From Pseudenterobacter timonensis (GTDB lineage: Bacteria > Pseudomonadota > Gammaproteobacteria > Enterobacterales > Enterobacteriaceae), in the NCBI RefSeq assembly GCF_900021175.1, contig NZ_FCOP01000003.1, forward strand, positions 1-64,000: DNA of 64,000 nucleotides, written 5' to 3'. The notes under the pieces are model-generated. The model had not been told where the DNA came from and ran no database searches. It worked only from the letters and a program-made list of their open reading frames with translations. Shown here one piece after another: positions 51,979 through 61,573 of this stretch. Within the stretch, counting starts at the first letter, position 1. The number at the start of each line of letters is the position of its first letter. The position numbers and the translations under genes are program-made.

Positions 51979-52653
51979 CTACTTTCCCCACAATCTCCGC
52001 GAACTGCTCTCGATCTTCCCGCTTATCCGCCGCTTCTGCATCGTTCTGGTCCAGCTGGTAGATAATCCTGCCGCCGAGAGCAGGCGGTGATACTGTTCAT
52101 CGTCGAACGGCATATGCCAGGCAATTGCACAGGCCTCGTATACCGACACCTCACTCAAGCGCGAAGCCAGCTCAAGCGGCGCATCCGCCGAAACCTGTCC
52201 CGCCTGCACAACGCGATACAGCCAGCCGGTTTTACCCGCGTTTTGCAACTGGGCCGACATATCCTGAATACCAAAATGGTAGTTAAGCTTGAAGCACGGC
52301 GAGCGCGGCTGGGTGACCTGAATCAGAGCATCGCCCCAGCGGTATATATCGCCAATAAAGACGTTCTTCTCCGTCAGCCCTTCCGTTGAGAGATTTTCGC
52401 CAAACGCGGGGGCGACGAAGAGGTCCGCCTGTTCAGGAAATTCGGTTTTCCAGTGCTGATAGTGTTCCCGCGGATAGTGGCAGAGCGCGCGATCCGGCCC
52501 ACCGTGGATCTTCTTCTCGGCCTGCTCATCTCCCACCAGCCTCCGCCCGGTCAGCGTCAGTTCTCCATCTACCTGAACTTTAGCGATAGCGCTTGGACGG
52601 CTGCCGTCGTAATCCCTTACTTTGCCTGTGAAAACGTTAACCGGATAGTGCAT
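51979..52653 (-). CDS. yiiM: MOSC-domain 6-hydroxylaminopurine resistance protein
   Basis: Molybdenum-cofactor enzyme of the MOSC family, part of cellular protection against N-hydroxylated base analogues. The 224 residues equal E. coli YiiM. The MOSC core includes GDEQAEKKIHGGPDRALCHY, APAFGENLSTEGLTEKN and QPRSPCFKLNYHFG with the likely Mo-binding cysteine. A 3-alpha C-terminal domain follows (HMPFDDEQYHRLLSAAGLST). It is transcribed leftward. In E. coli kdgT lies between yiiM and sodA; here they are adjacent. Confidence 0.94.
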   Translation of the reverse strand: MHYPVNVFTGKVRDYDGSRPSAIAKVQVDGELTLTGRRLVGDEQAEKKIHGGPDRALCHYPREHYQHWKTEFPEQADLFVAPAFGENLSTEGLTEKNVFIGDIYRWGDALIQVTQPRSPCFKLNYHFGIQDMSAQLQNAGKTGWLYRVVQAGQVSADAPLELASRLSEVSVYEACAIAWHMPFDDEQYHRLLSAAGLSTSWTRTMQKRRISGKIESSSRRLWGK

Positions 52654-52670
52654 TCCGACTCCCTCAGATA

Positions 52671-52698
52671 CAAAAAAAGCGAGTCATCAGACTCGCTT
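52671..52698 (-). terminator. intrinsic terminator of sodA
   Basis: AAGCGAGTC / GACTCGCTT stem with an ATCA loop, followed on the minus strand by TTTTTTTG. It lies between the sodA stop and the yiiM start. Confidence 0.9.
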
Positions 52699-52719
52699 CT
52701 CACAGGCGTCAATGCAACC

Positions 52720-53340
52720 TTATTTTTTCGCTGCGAAACGCGCCGCGGCTTCGTCCCAGTTCACCACGTTCCAGAACTCTTTGATGTAGTCCGGGCGGCG
52801 GTTCTGGAATTTCAGGTAGTAAGCGTGTTCCCAGACGTCCAGGCCCAGGATTGGGAAGCCGGATGCGCCAGAGATCGCTTCACCCATCAGCGGGGAGTCC
52901 TGGTTCGCAGTGGAGACGACAGCCAGTTTGTCATCTTTCAGTACCAGCCACGCCCAGCCGGAACCGAAGCGGGTCGCTGCCGCTTTCTCAAACTCTTCCT
53001 TAAATTTCTCAACAGAGCCGAAGTCGCGCTCGATGGCGGCTTTCAGATCGCCCTGCAGCGTGGTGCCTTTTTTCAGGCCTTTCCAGAACAGGCTGTGGTT
53101 AGCGTGGCCGCCCGCGTTGTTGCGCAGTACGGTTTTCTTATCCGCCGGAACCTGGTCCAGTTTGGTGATCAACTCTTCAACCGGCAGGTTAGCCAGTTCC
53201 GGCAGGCTTTCCAGCGCCGCGTTCGCGTTGTTCACATAAGTCTGGTGGTGTTTGGTGTGATGGATTTCCATCGTCTGCTTGTCGAAATGCGGTTCCAGTG
53301 CGTCATAGGCATACGGCAGGGATGGCAGTGTGTAACTCAT
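52720..53340 (-). CDS. sodA: manganese superoxide dismutase
   Basis: Cytosolic dimeric enzyme dismuting superoxide. The ATG start with GGAGAGGATT gives 206 residues as in E. coli; upstream in-frame residues are not family-like. The four Mn ligands are His27 ([11 protein letters not shown]), His82 (ANHSLFW), and Asp and His in LDVWEHAYY (about 168 and 172). Gly/Gln features ([19 protein letters not shown] with Gln146) fit Mn rather than Fe enzyme. A Fur-type site lies upstream. Confidence 0.97.
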   Translation of the reverse strand: MSYTLPSLPYAYDALEPHFDKQTMEIHHTKHHQTYVNNANAALESLPELANLPVEELITKLDQVPADKKTVLRNNAGGHANHSLFWKGLKKGTTLQGDLKAAIERDFGSVEKFKEEFEKAAATRFGSGWAWLVLKDDKLAVVSTANQDSPLMGEAISGASGFPILGLDVWEHAYYLKFQNRRPDYIKEFWNVVNWDEAAARFAAKK

Positions 53341-53415
53341 AATCCTCTCCATTAGTGTCGGGCGGCACAGCTGTTAATGCCGCGTAAGCATTCGGTTCAT
53401 TATAGTTAATTAAAT

Positions 53416-53434
53416 GATATTGAAAATGATTATC
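53416..53434 (-). promoter_or_regulatory. Fur-type box upstream of sodA
   Basis: GATATTGAAAATGATTATC matches the 19-bp Fur consensus GATAATGATAATCATTATC at 14 to 15 positions. It lies about 80-95 bp before the sodA start. Fur repression of sodA is known in E. coli; SoxS and ArcA sites there were not resolved. Confidence 0.78.
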
Positions 53435-53483
53435 AATGCCGCACTTTTTATACGGTTATTTGAGTGTAGACCATTGCCAAAAA

Positions 53484-53499
53484 TGTGATGCCAGACACA
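53484..53499 (+). promoter_or_regulatory. candidate CRP site for rhaT
   Basis: TGTGATGCCAGACACA fits TGTGA-N6-TCACA except for the first base of the right arm. It lies about 130 bp before the rhaT start, at a reasonable distance. RhaS sites are expected nearby but were not resolved. Confidence 0.6.
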
Positions 53500-53582
53500 G
53501 GATTAAGGCGCTTATTGCCACGCGCTGACGAAGGACGGCAACCCTCCGAAGGTTCAGATAGCGCTTAATTTTTACACTCATT

Positions 53583-53605
53583 AAGCCGGGGGAACACCGG
53601 CTTAT
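53583..53605 (+). promoter_or_regulatory. hairpin in rhaT leader
   Basis: TAAGCCGG / CCGGCTTA stem with a seven-base purine-rich loop (GGGAACA) followed by TAAAAACGATGAGG and the start codon. There is no T tract, so it is not a terminator; it may affect mRNA stability or ribosome access. Inference only. Confidence 0.5.
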
Positions 53606-53626
53606 AAAAACGATGAGGATGTAAAA

Positions 53627-54661
53627 ATGAATCATGCGATTACGATGGGTATTTTCTGGCATTTGATAGGCGCGGCCAGTGCAGCCTGTTTCTATGCTCC
53701 CTTTAAAAAGGTCAGACACTGGTCATGGGAAACGATGTGGTCGGTTGGCGGCACCGTCTCCTGGCTGATTTTGCCCTGGACCATCAGCGCCATACTGCTG
53801 CCCGATTTCTGGGGCTACTTCTCCTCCTTCAATATCTCCACTCTGCTGCCGGTCTTTCTGTTTGGCGCCATGTGGGGCATCGGTAATATCAACTACGGCC
53901 TGACCATGCGTTATCTCGGCATGTCGATGGGGATCGGTATCGCTATCGGCATTACGCTGATCGTCGGTACGCTGATGACGCCGATTCTTAACGGCAATTT
54001 TGATGTGCTGATTAACACCACCGGCGGGCGGATGACCCTGCTCGGCGTGGCGGTTGCGGTGGTGGGCGTCGGTATCGTCACCCGCGCAGGCCAGCTTAAA
54101 GAGCGAAAAATGGGCATTCAGGCCGAGGAGTTTAACCTCCGGAAAGGGCTGCTGCTGGCGGTGATGTGCGGCATCTTCTCCGCGGGTATGTCGTTTGCCA
54201 TGAACGCCGCGAAACCGATGCATGAAGCCGCCGCCGCGCTGGGCGTCGACCCGCTTTACGTGGCGCTGCCAAGCTATGTGGTGATCATGGGCGGCGGCGC
54301 GCTGGTGAACCTCGGCTTCTGCTTTATTCGTCTGGCAAAAGTGAAGAACCTGTCGGTAAAAGCGGACTTCTCGCTGGCAAAACCGCTTATCATTACCAAC
54401 GTGCTCCTCTCGGCGCTGGGCGGCCTGATGTGGTACCTGCAGTTCTTCTTCTACGCCTGGGGCCACGCCCGCATTCCGGCGCAGTATGACTACATGAGCT
54501 GGATGCTGCATATGAGCTTCTATGTTCTCTGCGGCGGACTGGTCGGGCTGGTGCTGAAGGAGTGGAAAAACGCCGGACGTCGGCCGGTGAGCGTATTGAG
54601 CCTCGGCTGCGTGGTGATTATTATCGCCGCCAACATCGTCGGCCTTGGCATGGCGAGCTGA
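53627..54661 (+). CDS. rhaT: L-rhamnose/H+ symporter
   Basis: Inner-membrane proton symporter for L-rhamnose and L-lyxose. It has 344 residues and ten membrane helices, as in E. coli RhaT; the start [20 protein letters not shown] has a good ribosome site. Conserved stretches include [36 protein letters not shown] and [15 protein letters not shown]. The next base after its stop begins the opposite-strand stop of rhaR, so the two genes are convergent with no spacer. Confidence 0.96.
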   Translation: MNHAITMGIFWHLIGAASAACFYAPFKKVRHWSWETMWSVGGTVSWLILPWTISAILLPDFWGYFSSFNISTLLPVFLFGAMWGIGNINYGLTMRYLGMSMGIGIAIGITLIVGTLMTPILNGNFDVLINTTGGRMTLLGVAVAVVGVGIVTRAGQLKERKMGIQAEEFNLRKGLLLAVMCGIFSAGMSFAMNAAKPMHEAAAALGVDPLYVALPSYVVIMGGGALVNLGFCFIRLAKVKNLSVKADFSLAKPLIITNVLLSALGGLMWYLQFFFYAWGHARIPAQYDYMSWMLHMSFYVLCGGLVGLVLKEWKNAGRRPVSVLSLGCVVIIIAANIVGLGMAS

Positions 54662-55510
54662 TTAGGCCGCCTTTCGACTGCGATGACGCCACTGAACCGG
54701 CGTCATCCCCACCTCCCGGTTAAATACCACCGAAAAGTAGTTACTGTCCTCAAAGCCGCAGTGCATTGCCACCTCACTCACCATCAGCTCCGTGTGCTGG
54801 AGCAGATACTGGGCGTGGCAGATGCGCAGCTGGCGCAGATAGTGGTTAACGGTCATCCCTGTCTGGGTCCGGAACTGCTGGCGCAACGCCCGCTCGCTGC
54901 ACTGCTCCTGCTCGCAAAATTTCTCCAGCACAAAGCTGCGGTTCAGGCTGCCGGCCAGGGTAGTGATCAGCTTATCCAGCAGCGCTTCCTGCTCGCTGGC
55001 GGAGGGGTTATCGATAGCGTAGCGGTAGCGTTTCAGGGTTAGCGCCAGCTGGGCGAAGAGCAGTTCCGCCATATCAAACGCCTGCGGGTCCGCTTTCTGG
55101 CTCTCCTGCTCAAGCTGGGCAATCACCTGCCGGACCTGCGCCATGCCGCTGCTGCCAAGCCGCCAGTGCGGCGCGGTGCGCGCGCCGTTAAAACCGGGGA
55201 TAGCGGCCGCCCAGTCGACATTGAGCTTCAGCCGCTCCGGGCAGTAGATCACATTCTGTAAGACCAGGTCGTTTACCGAGGCGTAGGAGTGTTTATCTTC
55301 GGCGCGGATGTAGAACAGATCCCCGCGGGTAATGCGGTAGGGGCGGTCGTTGAGGACGTGTAAGCCGTTACCGCGCCAGACAATTACCAGCTCGCAAAAT
55401 TCATGGGTATGTTCGGCAAAGACATTTTGCGGATAGCGGTCCGCCACCGCCACGGCCTGCCCGTCGCCGGTGAAAAAGTCGGCTTTACGAAGAACTAACT
55501 GAGCGCTCAC
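54662..55510 (-). CDS. rhaR: AraC-family activator of rhaSR
   Basis: Rhamnose-bound activator that turns on rhaSR. The 282 residues match the shorter E. coli form (start [13 protein letters not shown]). N-terminal cupin with [20 protein letters not shown], then the AraC helix-turn-helix pair ([40 protein letters not shown]-like). It is second in the leftward rhaSR operon, 72 nt after rhaS, and convergent with rhaT. Confidence 0.95.
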   Translation of the reverse strand: MSAQLVLRKADFFTGDGQAVAVADRYPQNVFAEHTHEFCELVIVWRGNGLHVLNDRPYRITRGDLFYIRAEDKHSYASVNDLVLQNVIYCPERLKLNVDWAAAIPGFNGARTAPHWRLGSSGMAQVRQVIAQLEQESQKADPQAFDMAELLFAQLALTLKRYRYAIDNPSASEQEALLDKLITTLAGSLNRSFVLEKFCEQEQCSERALRQQFRTQTGMTVNHYLRQLRICHAQYLLQHTELMVSEVAMHCGFEDSNYFSVVFNREVGMTPVQWRHRSRKAA

Positions 55511-55582
55511 GGCTTACCTCAACGACCAATAACCTGACATTATTAGCTGTTTTGCCGTCTGAAAACGGTGACTGGCCTCGCG

Positions 55583-56419
55583 TTACTGAAGCGACGCGTC
55601 CCTGCCCTGCCGGATGTCGCGCGGTGACCAGCTAAACTCCCGGCGAAAAAGGGTCGAAAAGTGGTTACTGTCGCCGAAACCGCAGCGATAGGCGATATCC
55701 GTTACGCTGTCGTCCGTATGGCGCAACAAATGGCGCGCTTTGATGAGCCGCAGGCGATTGAGATAGCGCTGAGGCGTGAGGCCGGTGTGCTGCTTGAGCT
55801 GCCGGTGCAGGGTGCGCAGCGACAGGGAGAATTTCTCCGCCAGCGTCTCCCAGCTGACATCCTCCGCATAGTGATCTTCCAGCCAGGCCATCAGCTGGTT
55901 CAGCCGCGCGTCGTTATTTTCCGCCCCTTCCACCAGGCTGCCACGGCGCAGCAGCACCAGCAGTTGCATAAAGAGCATTTCGCGCGTCGCCAGCGCGTGG
56001 GTCTCCGTACTCTCTTCAGCCTGCTCCATCTGGGTCACCAGCTGGCGAACCTGCTGGAGGGTGGACTGATTTACCCGCCAGTGGGAGGGATAGTGGCCGT
56101 CCTTCTCCTGCGGCAGCAGCTGATTCAGCCCTGACAGGAACTGAAACGCGGCCGGGGAACGGTAGAGCACATTGGTCAGGCAGAGGTTGTCGGTATGTTC
56201 ATAGAGGTGCCGGTCATGATCGCGCACAAAACAGACCGTTCCCCCGCTGATGGTATAGGGCTGACCGTTAAAGACATGAATGCCGGTGCCATGTTCAACG
56301 ATCACAATCTCATGAAAATCATGGTGATGCTCAGGAAATGCCGCCTGAGGCAGACGGGGTTCGATCGCCACAGGCGAACCGCCAGAAGGAAAAAAATCCA
56401 CGCTATGTAGTACGGTCAT
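55583..56419 (-). CDS. rhaS: AraC-family activator of rhaBAD and rhaT
   Basis: Rhamnose-responsive activator. The start [13 protein letters not shown] gives 278 residues, as in E. coli; an upstream ATG would add four residues. N-terminal cupin ([22 protein letters not shown]), C-terminal AraC domain ([22 protein letters not shown] and [24 protein letters not shown]). It is divergent from rhaBAD. Regulation by RhaR with rhamnose and by CRP is expected from the shared 300-bp region. Confidence 0.96.
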   Translation of the reverse strand: MTVLHSVDFFPSGGSPVAIEPRLPQAAFPEHHHDFHEIVIVEHGTGIHVFNGQPYTISGGTVCFVRDHDRHLYEHTDNLCLTNVLYRSPAAFQFLSGLNQLLPQEKDGHYPSHWRVNQSTLQQVRQLVTQMEQAEESTETHALATREMLFMQLLVLLRRGSLVEGAENNDARLNQLMAWLEDHYAEDVSWETLAEKFSLSLRTLHRQLKQHTGLTPQRYLNRLRLIKARHLLRHTDDSVTDIAYRCGFGDSNHFSTLFRREFSWSPRDIRQGRDASLQ

Positions 56420-56719
56420 AACGGCCCCCACCGATGAGAAAGTTTCTCAAATAGTAATGAAGGGTCGGCGATCTGACCTTCAATTTTTGACAGCAAAGCG
56501 CGCAAAGCCTGTCGGTTTTTCAAGAAACGAGCGGAAAGATCCGGAAATGCGGAGAGGGTCACATTGTCCCGGATAGCGGGGTTTACTGGAAACTGTGAAC
56601 TTTCTCACGTTCACCTTTGCTTTCTTGCCAGCCGCACTAACGGGCTGTCAGTTACGAGAAGGTCATTTTTTCTTCCCTTTTTTAGACTTCCCCCTGATGA
56701 CTTAAGAAAGGACGTAATC
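56420..56719. promoter_or_regulatory. rhaS-rhaB divergent control region
   Basis: A 300-bp region without a gene. A CRP site TGTGAACTTTCTCACG is at 56594-56609. To its right, 56614-56663 carries sequence like the E. coli RhaS site upstream of rhaB (TTCTTGCCAGCCGC, then CTGTCAGTTACGAGAAGG). TTTAGACT at 56682-56689 is the probable rhaB -10 extended region. The rhaS side has a long AT-poor leader and a likely RhaR site that I did not pin down. Confidence 0.75.
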
Positions 56720-58189
56720 ATGACTTTTCGCCATTGTGTGGCTGTCGATTTGGGCGCCTCCAGCGGTCGCGTAATGCTGGCCCGCTATAACTCTGACACG
56801 CGTGCCTTATCGCTTCGGGAAATCCACCGCTTTGTGAACTGCCTGCAAAAGCAGGAGGGTAAAGAGACGTGGGATATCGATCGTCTGGAGGCGGAGATCC
56901 GCACCGGCCTGAACAAGGTGTGTGAAGAGGGTATCCGCATCGACAGCATCGGGATTGATACCTGGGGAGTGGATTACGTTCTGCTGGACGACCGGGGCGA
57001 GCGCGTCGGACTGCCGGTCGCTTACCGCGATGGCCGCACCGACGGCGTAATGGCCCGCGCCGTTGAGCAACTCGGCAAAGCTGAGATCTACGGACGTTCA
57101 GGCATTCAGTTTCTGCCCTTTAACACGCTCTATCAGCTGCGGGCGCTGGCGGAGCAGCAGCCGGAGCTGGTCGAAAAGGTGGCGCACGCGCTGCTGATCC
57201 CGGACTACTTAAGCTACCGTCTGACCGGCAACCTGAACTGGGAGTACACCAACGCCACCACCACGCAGCTGGTCAATATCAACACCGATAGCTGGGATGA
57301 GCGCCTGCTGGCCTGGACCGGCGTGCCGCGTAGCTGGTTTGGCACCCCGACGCACCCGGGCAACGTGGTGGGTCACTGGATCTGCCCGGAGGGCAATGCG
57401 ATCCCGGTGGTCGCCGTCGCCAGCCATGATACCGCCAGCGCGGTTATCGCCGCGCCGCTCGCCGATAAAGATGCCGCTTATCTCTCCTCCGGCACCTGGT
57501 CGCTGATGGGCTTTGAGAGCAAAACGCCTTATACCAGCGAACAGGCGCTGGCTGCCAATATCACCAACGAAGGCGGCGCGGAAGGCCGTTATCGGGTGCT
57601 GAAAAATATTATGGGACTGTGGCTGCTGCAGCGCGTGCTGAAGGAGCAGAACGTGAGCGACTTGCCGCAGCTTATCGCCGATACCGCCAGGCTGAGCGCC
57701 TGCCGCAGCCTGATCAACCCCAACGACGACCGTTTTATCAACCCGGCGCACATGAGCGCCGAGATCCAGGCGGCCTGCCTTGAAACCGGACAGCCCGTGC
57801 CGTCCAGCGCCGCCGAGCTGGCGCGCTGCATTTTCGACAGCCTCGCCCTGCTCTATGCCGACGTGCTGGAGGAGTTGTCGGCGCTGCGCGGCCACCCCTT
57901 TACCCGCCTGCACATCGTGGGCGGCGGCTGCCAGAACCAGCTGCTTAACCAGCTTTGCGCCGACGCCTGCGGGATCACCGTCGTCGCCGGGCCGGTTGAA
58001 GCCTCCACGCTCGGCAACATCGGTATCCAGCTGATGACGCTGGACGAACTCACCAGCGTGGACGATTTCCGTACGGTGGTCACTGACAACTACCGGATGA
58101 CCACCTTTACGCCTAACCCCTGCCATGAAATTGCCCGCTACCGGACGCAGTTTCAGCAAACACGACTGACAAAGGAGCTTTGCGCATGA
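56720..58189 (+). CDS. rhaB: L-rhamnulokinase
   Basis: FGGY-family kinase phosphorylating L-rhamnulose at C1. The start [20 protein letters not shown] with GAAAGGACG gives 489 residues, the same as E. coli; the upstream in-frame region is the regulatory sequence and is not coding. ATP-site motifs [48 protein letters not shown] are intact. It overlaps rhaA by 4 nt (ATGA). Confidence 0.97.
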   Translation: MTFRHCVAVDLGASSGRVMLARYNSDTRALSLREIHRFVNCLQKQEGKETWDIDRLEAEIRTGLNKVCEEGIRIDSIGIDTWGVDYVLLDDRGERVGLPVAYRDGRTDGVMARAVEQLGKAEIYGRSGIQFLPFNTLYQLRALAEQQPELVEKVAHALLIPDYLSYRLTGNLNWEYTNATTTQLVNINTDSWDERLLAWTGVPRSWFGTPTHPGNVVGHWICPEGNAIPVVAVASHDTASAVIAAPLADKDAAYLSSGTWSLMGFESKTPYTSEQALAANITNEGGAEGRYRVLKNIMGLWLLQRVLKEQNVSDLPQLIADTARLSACRSLINPNDDRFINPAHMSAEIQAACLETGQPVPSSAAELARCIFDSLALLYADVLEELSALRGHPFTRLHIVGGGCQNQLLNQLCADACGITVVAGPVEASTLGNIGIQLMTLDELTSVDDFRTVVTDNYRMTTFTPNPCHEIARYRTQFQQTRLTKELCA

Positions 58190-59445
58190 CCACTCAACTT
58201 GAACAAGCCTGGGAACTGGCTAAACAGCGTTTCGCCGCCGTCGGCGTGGATGTCGAAGAGGCCCTGCGCCAGCTCGACCGCCTGCCGGTTTCCATGCACT
58301 GCTGGCAGGGCGATGACGTGGCGGGCTTTGAGAATCCCGGCGGCGCGCTGACGGGTGGTATCCAGGCAACCGGCAACTATCCGGGCAAAGCGCGTAACGC
58401 CGCTGAACTGCGCGCCGACCTGGAGCAGGCGCTGAGCCTGATCCCGGGGCCGAAACGTCTGAACCTGCACGCCATCTATCTGGAGTCCGACGAGCCGGTC
58501 GCGCGTAACGAAATCAAACCGGAACACTTTAAGAACTGGGTGGAGTGGGCAAAAGCCAACAGACTGGGACTCGATTTTAACCCCTCCTGCTTCTCGCATC
58601 CGCTGAGCGCGGACGGTTTTACCCTCTCCCACGCTAACGATGAGATCCGCCAGTTCTGGATCGACCACTGCAAGGCGAGCCGCCGCGTCTCCGCATACTT
58701 TGGCGAACAGCTCGGCACGCCGTCGGTGATGAACATCTGGATCCCGGACGGCATGAAAGATATCACCGTTGACCGCCTCGCCCCGCGCCAGCGTCTGCTA
58801 GAGGCGCTGGATGAGGTGATTAGCGAAAAACTGAACCCGGCGCACCACATCGACGCCGTAGAGAGCAAGCTGTTCGGCATTGGCGCCGAAAGTTATACCG
58901 TCGGCTCTAACGAGTTTTACATGGGTTACGCCACCAGCCGTCAGACCGCGCTCTGCCTGGATGCGGGCCATTTCCACCCGACCGAGGTGATCTCCGACAA
59001 AATCTCCGCCGCCATGCTCTACGTGCCGCGCCTGCTGCTGCACGTTAGCCGTCCGGTACGCTGGGACAGCGACCACGTGGTGCTGCTGGATGACGAAACC
59101 CAGGCGATTGCCAGCGAAATCATCCGCCACGACCTCTTTGACCGCGTACATATCGGCCTCGACTTCTTCGACGCCTCCATCAACCGCATCGCGGCGTGGG
59201 TTATCGGCACCCGTAACATGAAGAAAGCCCTGCTGCGCGCCCTGCTGGAGCCGACCGAAGCGCTAATGCAGCTGGAAAATAACGGCGACTACACCGCGCG
59301 TCTGGCGCTGCTGGAAGAGCAAAAATCCCTGCCGTGGCAGGCGGTGTGGGAGATGTACTGCCAGCGACACGATACTCCTACGGGCAGCCAGTGGCTGGAT
59401 AACGTGCGGGCGTATGAGAAAGACGTTCTTGCCGCTCGTCAGTAA
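58186..59445 (+). CDS. rhaA: L-rhamnose isomerase
   Basis: Mn/Zn-dependent isomerase converting L-rhamnose to L-rhamnulose. The start [20 protein letters not shown] overlaps the rhaB stop and gives 419 residues, as in E. coli. Metal and catalytic residues fit the TIM-barrel RhaA family: [20 protein letters not shown] (Lys and Glu), [15 protein letters not shown] (metal ligands), and [13 protein letters not shown]. It is second in rhaBAD; a REP pair separates it from rhaD. Confidence 0.97.
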   Translation: MTTQLEQAWELAKQRFAAVGVDVEEALRQLDRLPVSMHCWQGDDVAGFENPGGALTGGIQATGNYPGKARNAAELRADLEQALSLIPGPKRLNLHAIYLESDEPVARNEIKPEHFKNWVEWAKANRLGLDFNPSCFSHPLSADGFTLSHANDEIRQFWIDHCKASRRVSAYFGEQLGTPSVMNIWIPDGMKDITVDRLAPRQRLLEALDEVISEKLNPAHHIDAVESKLFGIGAESYTVGSNEFYMGYATSRQTALCLDAGHFHPTEVISDKISAAMLYVPRLLLHVSRPVRWDSDHVVLLDDETQAIASEIIRHDLFDRVHIGLDFFDASINRIAAWVIGTRNMKKALLRALLEPTEALMQLENNGDYTARLALLEEQKSLPWQAVWEMYCQRHDTPTGSQWLDNVRAYEKDVLAARQ

Positions 59446-59451
59446 AAAACA

Positions 59452-59522
59452 TCGCCCGGCGGCGCGTTGCTTGCCGGGCCTACAGGTAAAAGTAGGCCGG
59501 GTAAGCAACGCGCCACCCGGCA
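59452..59522. repeat. inverted REP pair between rhaA and rhaD
   Basis: REP 1 at 59452-59483 (CGCCCGGCGGCGCGTTGCTT then GCCGGGCCTAC) and REP 2 inverted at 59492-59522 (GTAGGCCGGGTAAGCAACGC then GCCACCCGGC). They can form a long hairpin inside the rhaBAD mRNA and could reduce rhaD relative to rhaBA or protect the upstream message. Confidence 0.8.
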
Positions 59523-59541
59523 TTTTCAAAGGAAACACAGT

Positions 59542-60372
59542 ATGCAGACCATCACCACTTCCTGGTTCGTCCAGGGCATGATCAAAGCCACCTCTGACGC
59601 CTGGCTCAAAGGCTGGGACGAGCGCAACGGCGGCAACCTGACGCTGCGTCTGGATGATGCCGATATTGAGCCCTACGCCGCCGATTTCCATCAGAAACCG
59701 CGCTATATTGCGCTGAGCCAGCCGATGCCGCTGCTGGCTAACACGCCGTTTATCGTCACCGGCTCCGGCAAATTCTTCCGGAACGTGCAGCTCGATCCCG
59801 CCGCCAACTTAGGCGTGGTGAAAGTGGACAGCGACGGCGCGGGTTACCACATTCTCTGGGGACTGACGGACGACGCGGTACCGACATCCGAACTGCCGGC
59901 GCACTTCCTCTCCCACTGCGAGCGCATCAAGGCGACGAACGGTAAAGATCGCGTGATCATGCACTGCCACGCCACCAACCTGATCGCCCTGACCTACGTG
60001 CTGGAGAACAATTCCGATCTCTTCACCCGCAAGCTGTGGGAAGGGAGCACCGAGTGTCTGGTGGTCTTCCCGGACGGGGTGGGCATTCTGCCGTGGATGG
60101 TGCCGGGCACCGACGAGATTGGCCAGGCCACCGCGCAGGATATGCAGAAACACTCCCTGGTGCTGTGGCCGTTCCACGGCGTCTTCGGCAGCGGCCCGAC
60201 GCTGGATGAGACCTTCGGGCTTATCGACACCGCCGAGAAGTCCGCCGAAGTGCTGGTGAAGGTCTATTCCATGGGGGGAATGAAGCAGACCATCACCAAA
60301 GAAGAGCTGATTGCGCTGGGTAAACGTTTTGGCGTTAACCCGATGCAGTCAGCGCTTGACCTCTACGCATAA
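59542..60372 (+). CDS. rhaD: rhamnulose-1-phosphate aldolase
   Basis: Zn-dependent class II aldolase splitting L-rhamnulose-1-phosphate into dihydroxyacetone phosphate and L-lactaldehyde. The start [17 protein letters not shown] (AAAGGAAAC before) gives 276 residues. Zn site [12 protein letters not shown] (His about 141, 143) and distal His in [11 protein letters not shown]; catalytic Glu in [11 protein letters not shown]. It is third in rhaBAD, but the sugar ABC transporter genes follow in the same direction. Confidence 0.96.
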   Translation: MQTITTSWFVQGMIKATSDAWLKGWDERNGGNLTLRLDDADIEPYAADFHQKPRYIALSQPMPLLANTPFIVTGSGKFFRNVQLDPAANLGVVKVDSDGAGYHILWGLTDDAVPTSELPAHFLSHCERIKATNGKDRVIMHCHATNLIALTYVLENNSDLFTRKLWEGSTECLVVFPDGVGILPWMVPGTDEIGQATAQDMQKHSLVLWPFHGVFGSGPTLDETFGLIDTAEKSAEVLVKVYSMGGMKQTITKEELIALGKRFGVNPMQSALDLYA

Positions 60373-60378
60373 CAACAT

Positions 60379-60402
60379 CGCGCCCCGCTCATGAAGACGG
60401 GG
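60379..60402 (+). terminator. GC hairpin between rhaD and the ABC binding protein
   Basis: CGCCCCG / CGGGGCG stem with a ten-base loop, 6 nt after the rhaD stop, without a T run. It may attenuate or protect mRNA at the end of the classical operon; I think it is not a full terminator. Confidence 0.5.
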
Positions 60403-60449
60403 CGAAGTTTCACCTGCACCCTACAAAACTAACTCGTGGAGTATAAGCA

Positions 60450-61436
60450 ATGAAAATAAAAGCAAGCTTGATCCTCACCGTTGCCGCCCTGGCGTTGTCC
60501 GGTTCCGCATTAGCAGAAGTCAAAATCGCCCTGGTGGCGAAATCGTTAGGCAATGGATTCTTCGAAGCCGCCAACGTCGGCGCGCAGGAAGCGGCGAAAG
60601 AGTTAGGCGATGTCAAAGTGATCTATACCGGCCCCACCACCACCACGGCGGAAGCGCAGATCGAGGTGCTGAACGGGTTGATCGCCCAGGGGGTGGATGC
60701 GATCGCCATCTCGGCAAACGATCCCGACGCGCTGGTGCCGGTACTGAAAAAAGCGATGCAGCGCGGAATTAAAGTTGTCTCCTGGGATTCCGGCGTGGCG
60801 AAAGCGGGCCGCCAGATCCATCTAAACCCGTCCAATAACGCGCTGATTGGCGAAACCAACGTGAAGCTGGCCGCCGACGCGCTGAAGGCGCTGAACGTGG
60901 AGAAAGGCGACGTGGCTATTCTGAGCGCTACGCCTACCTCCACCAACCAGAACACCTGGATTGCGGAGATGAAAAAGGTGTTGCCGAAATATCCGTCGGT
61001 CAATCTGGTGACGGTGGCCTACGGCGACGATCTCTCTGACAAGAGCTACCGCGAGGCGGTCGGGCTGCTGAAAACTTACCCGGATCTGAAGGTCATTGTC
61101 TCCCCCTCCTCCGTCGGAATTGTGGCGGCGGCCCAGGCGGTAAAAGACCAGAACAAGATTGGCAAAGTGTATGTGACGGGCCTCGGCCTGCCCTCTGAGA
61201 TGGCGGGGGCGGTGAAATCCGGGGCGAGCAAAAGTTTTGCCATCTGGAACCCGATTGATCTCGGCTATGCCGCGACTTACTTAGCAGACGATCTGGTGAA
61301 AGGGACCGCCACCAAAACCGAAGCGAGCATGGGCAAGCTGGGCAAAGTGAAGCTGGATGCAGACGGTAACGGCGCGATGGCGGAGCCGTTCGTCTACGAT
61401 GCGAGCAATATTGATAAGTTCTCGAAAATCTTCTGA
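60450..61436 (+). CDS. sugar ABC transporter substrate-binding protein (rhamnose type)
   Basis: Periplasmic binding protein of the LsrB/RhaS-type (cluster B, LacI-like) family, 328 residues. Signal peptide MKIKASLILTVAALALSGSA with cleavage near ALA-EVKIA. The mature part has ligand-fold motifs ALVAKSLGNGFFEAANVGAQ, AIAISANDPDALVPVLKKAM, SWDSGV, SATPTSTNQNTWIAEM, and a hinge GLGLPSEMAGAVKSG. Its place after rhaD and with a rhamnose-type ATPase supports L-rhamnose as ligand; rhamnose ABC binding proteins of rhizobia are relatives. It lies 77 nt after rhaD in the same direction. The symbol rhaS used in rhizobia is avoided because the regulator carries it here. Confidence 0.88.
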   Translation: MKIKASLILTVAALALSGSALAEVKIALVAKSLGNGFFEAANVGAQEAAKELGDVKVIYTGPTTTTAEAQIEVLNGLIAQGVDAIAISANDPDALVPVLKKAMQRGIKVVSWDSGVAKAGRQIHLNPSNNALIGETNVKLAADALKALNVEKGDVAILSATPTSTNQNTWIAEMKKVLPKYPSVNLVTVAYGDDLSDKSYREAVGLLKTYPDLKVIVSPSSVGIVAAAQAVKDQNKIGKVYVTGLGLPSEMAGAVKSGASKSFAIWNPIDLGYAATYLADDLVKGTATKTEASMGKLGKVKLDADGNGAMAEPFVYDASNIDKFSKIF

Positions 61437-61444
61437 CAACGTTA

Positions 61445-61553
61445 CCCCTCACCCTGGCCCTCTCCCCAAAGGGGAGAGGGAAATGATTGAGCCTCTTTCC
61501 CCATGCTCGATCGAGCCCCTCTTCCCTCCGGGGAGAGGGGTTGGGGTGAGGGG
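61445..61553. repeat. composite palindromic element inside the ABC operon
   Basis: Left arm CCCCTCACCCTGGCCCTCTC then CCC/GGGGAGAGGG (61445-61480), right arm CCTCTTCCC/GGGGAGAGGGG-TTGGGGTGAGGGG (61517-61553), spaced by about 36 bp containing a GATCGAGC. Same family as the elements near 12.9, 22.3 and 39.3 kb. It sits between the binding-protein and ATPase genes, where repeats often give an excess of binding protein over membrane components. Confidence 0.85.
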
Positions 61554-61573
61554 AAATTCACCGGAGAACTATC

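Noticed and set aside
54655-54668. Fusion or frameshift at the rhaT-rhaR junction
   Set aside because: The genes are convergent with stops that simply abut; both proteins have family-normal ends.
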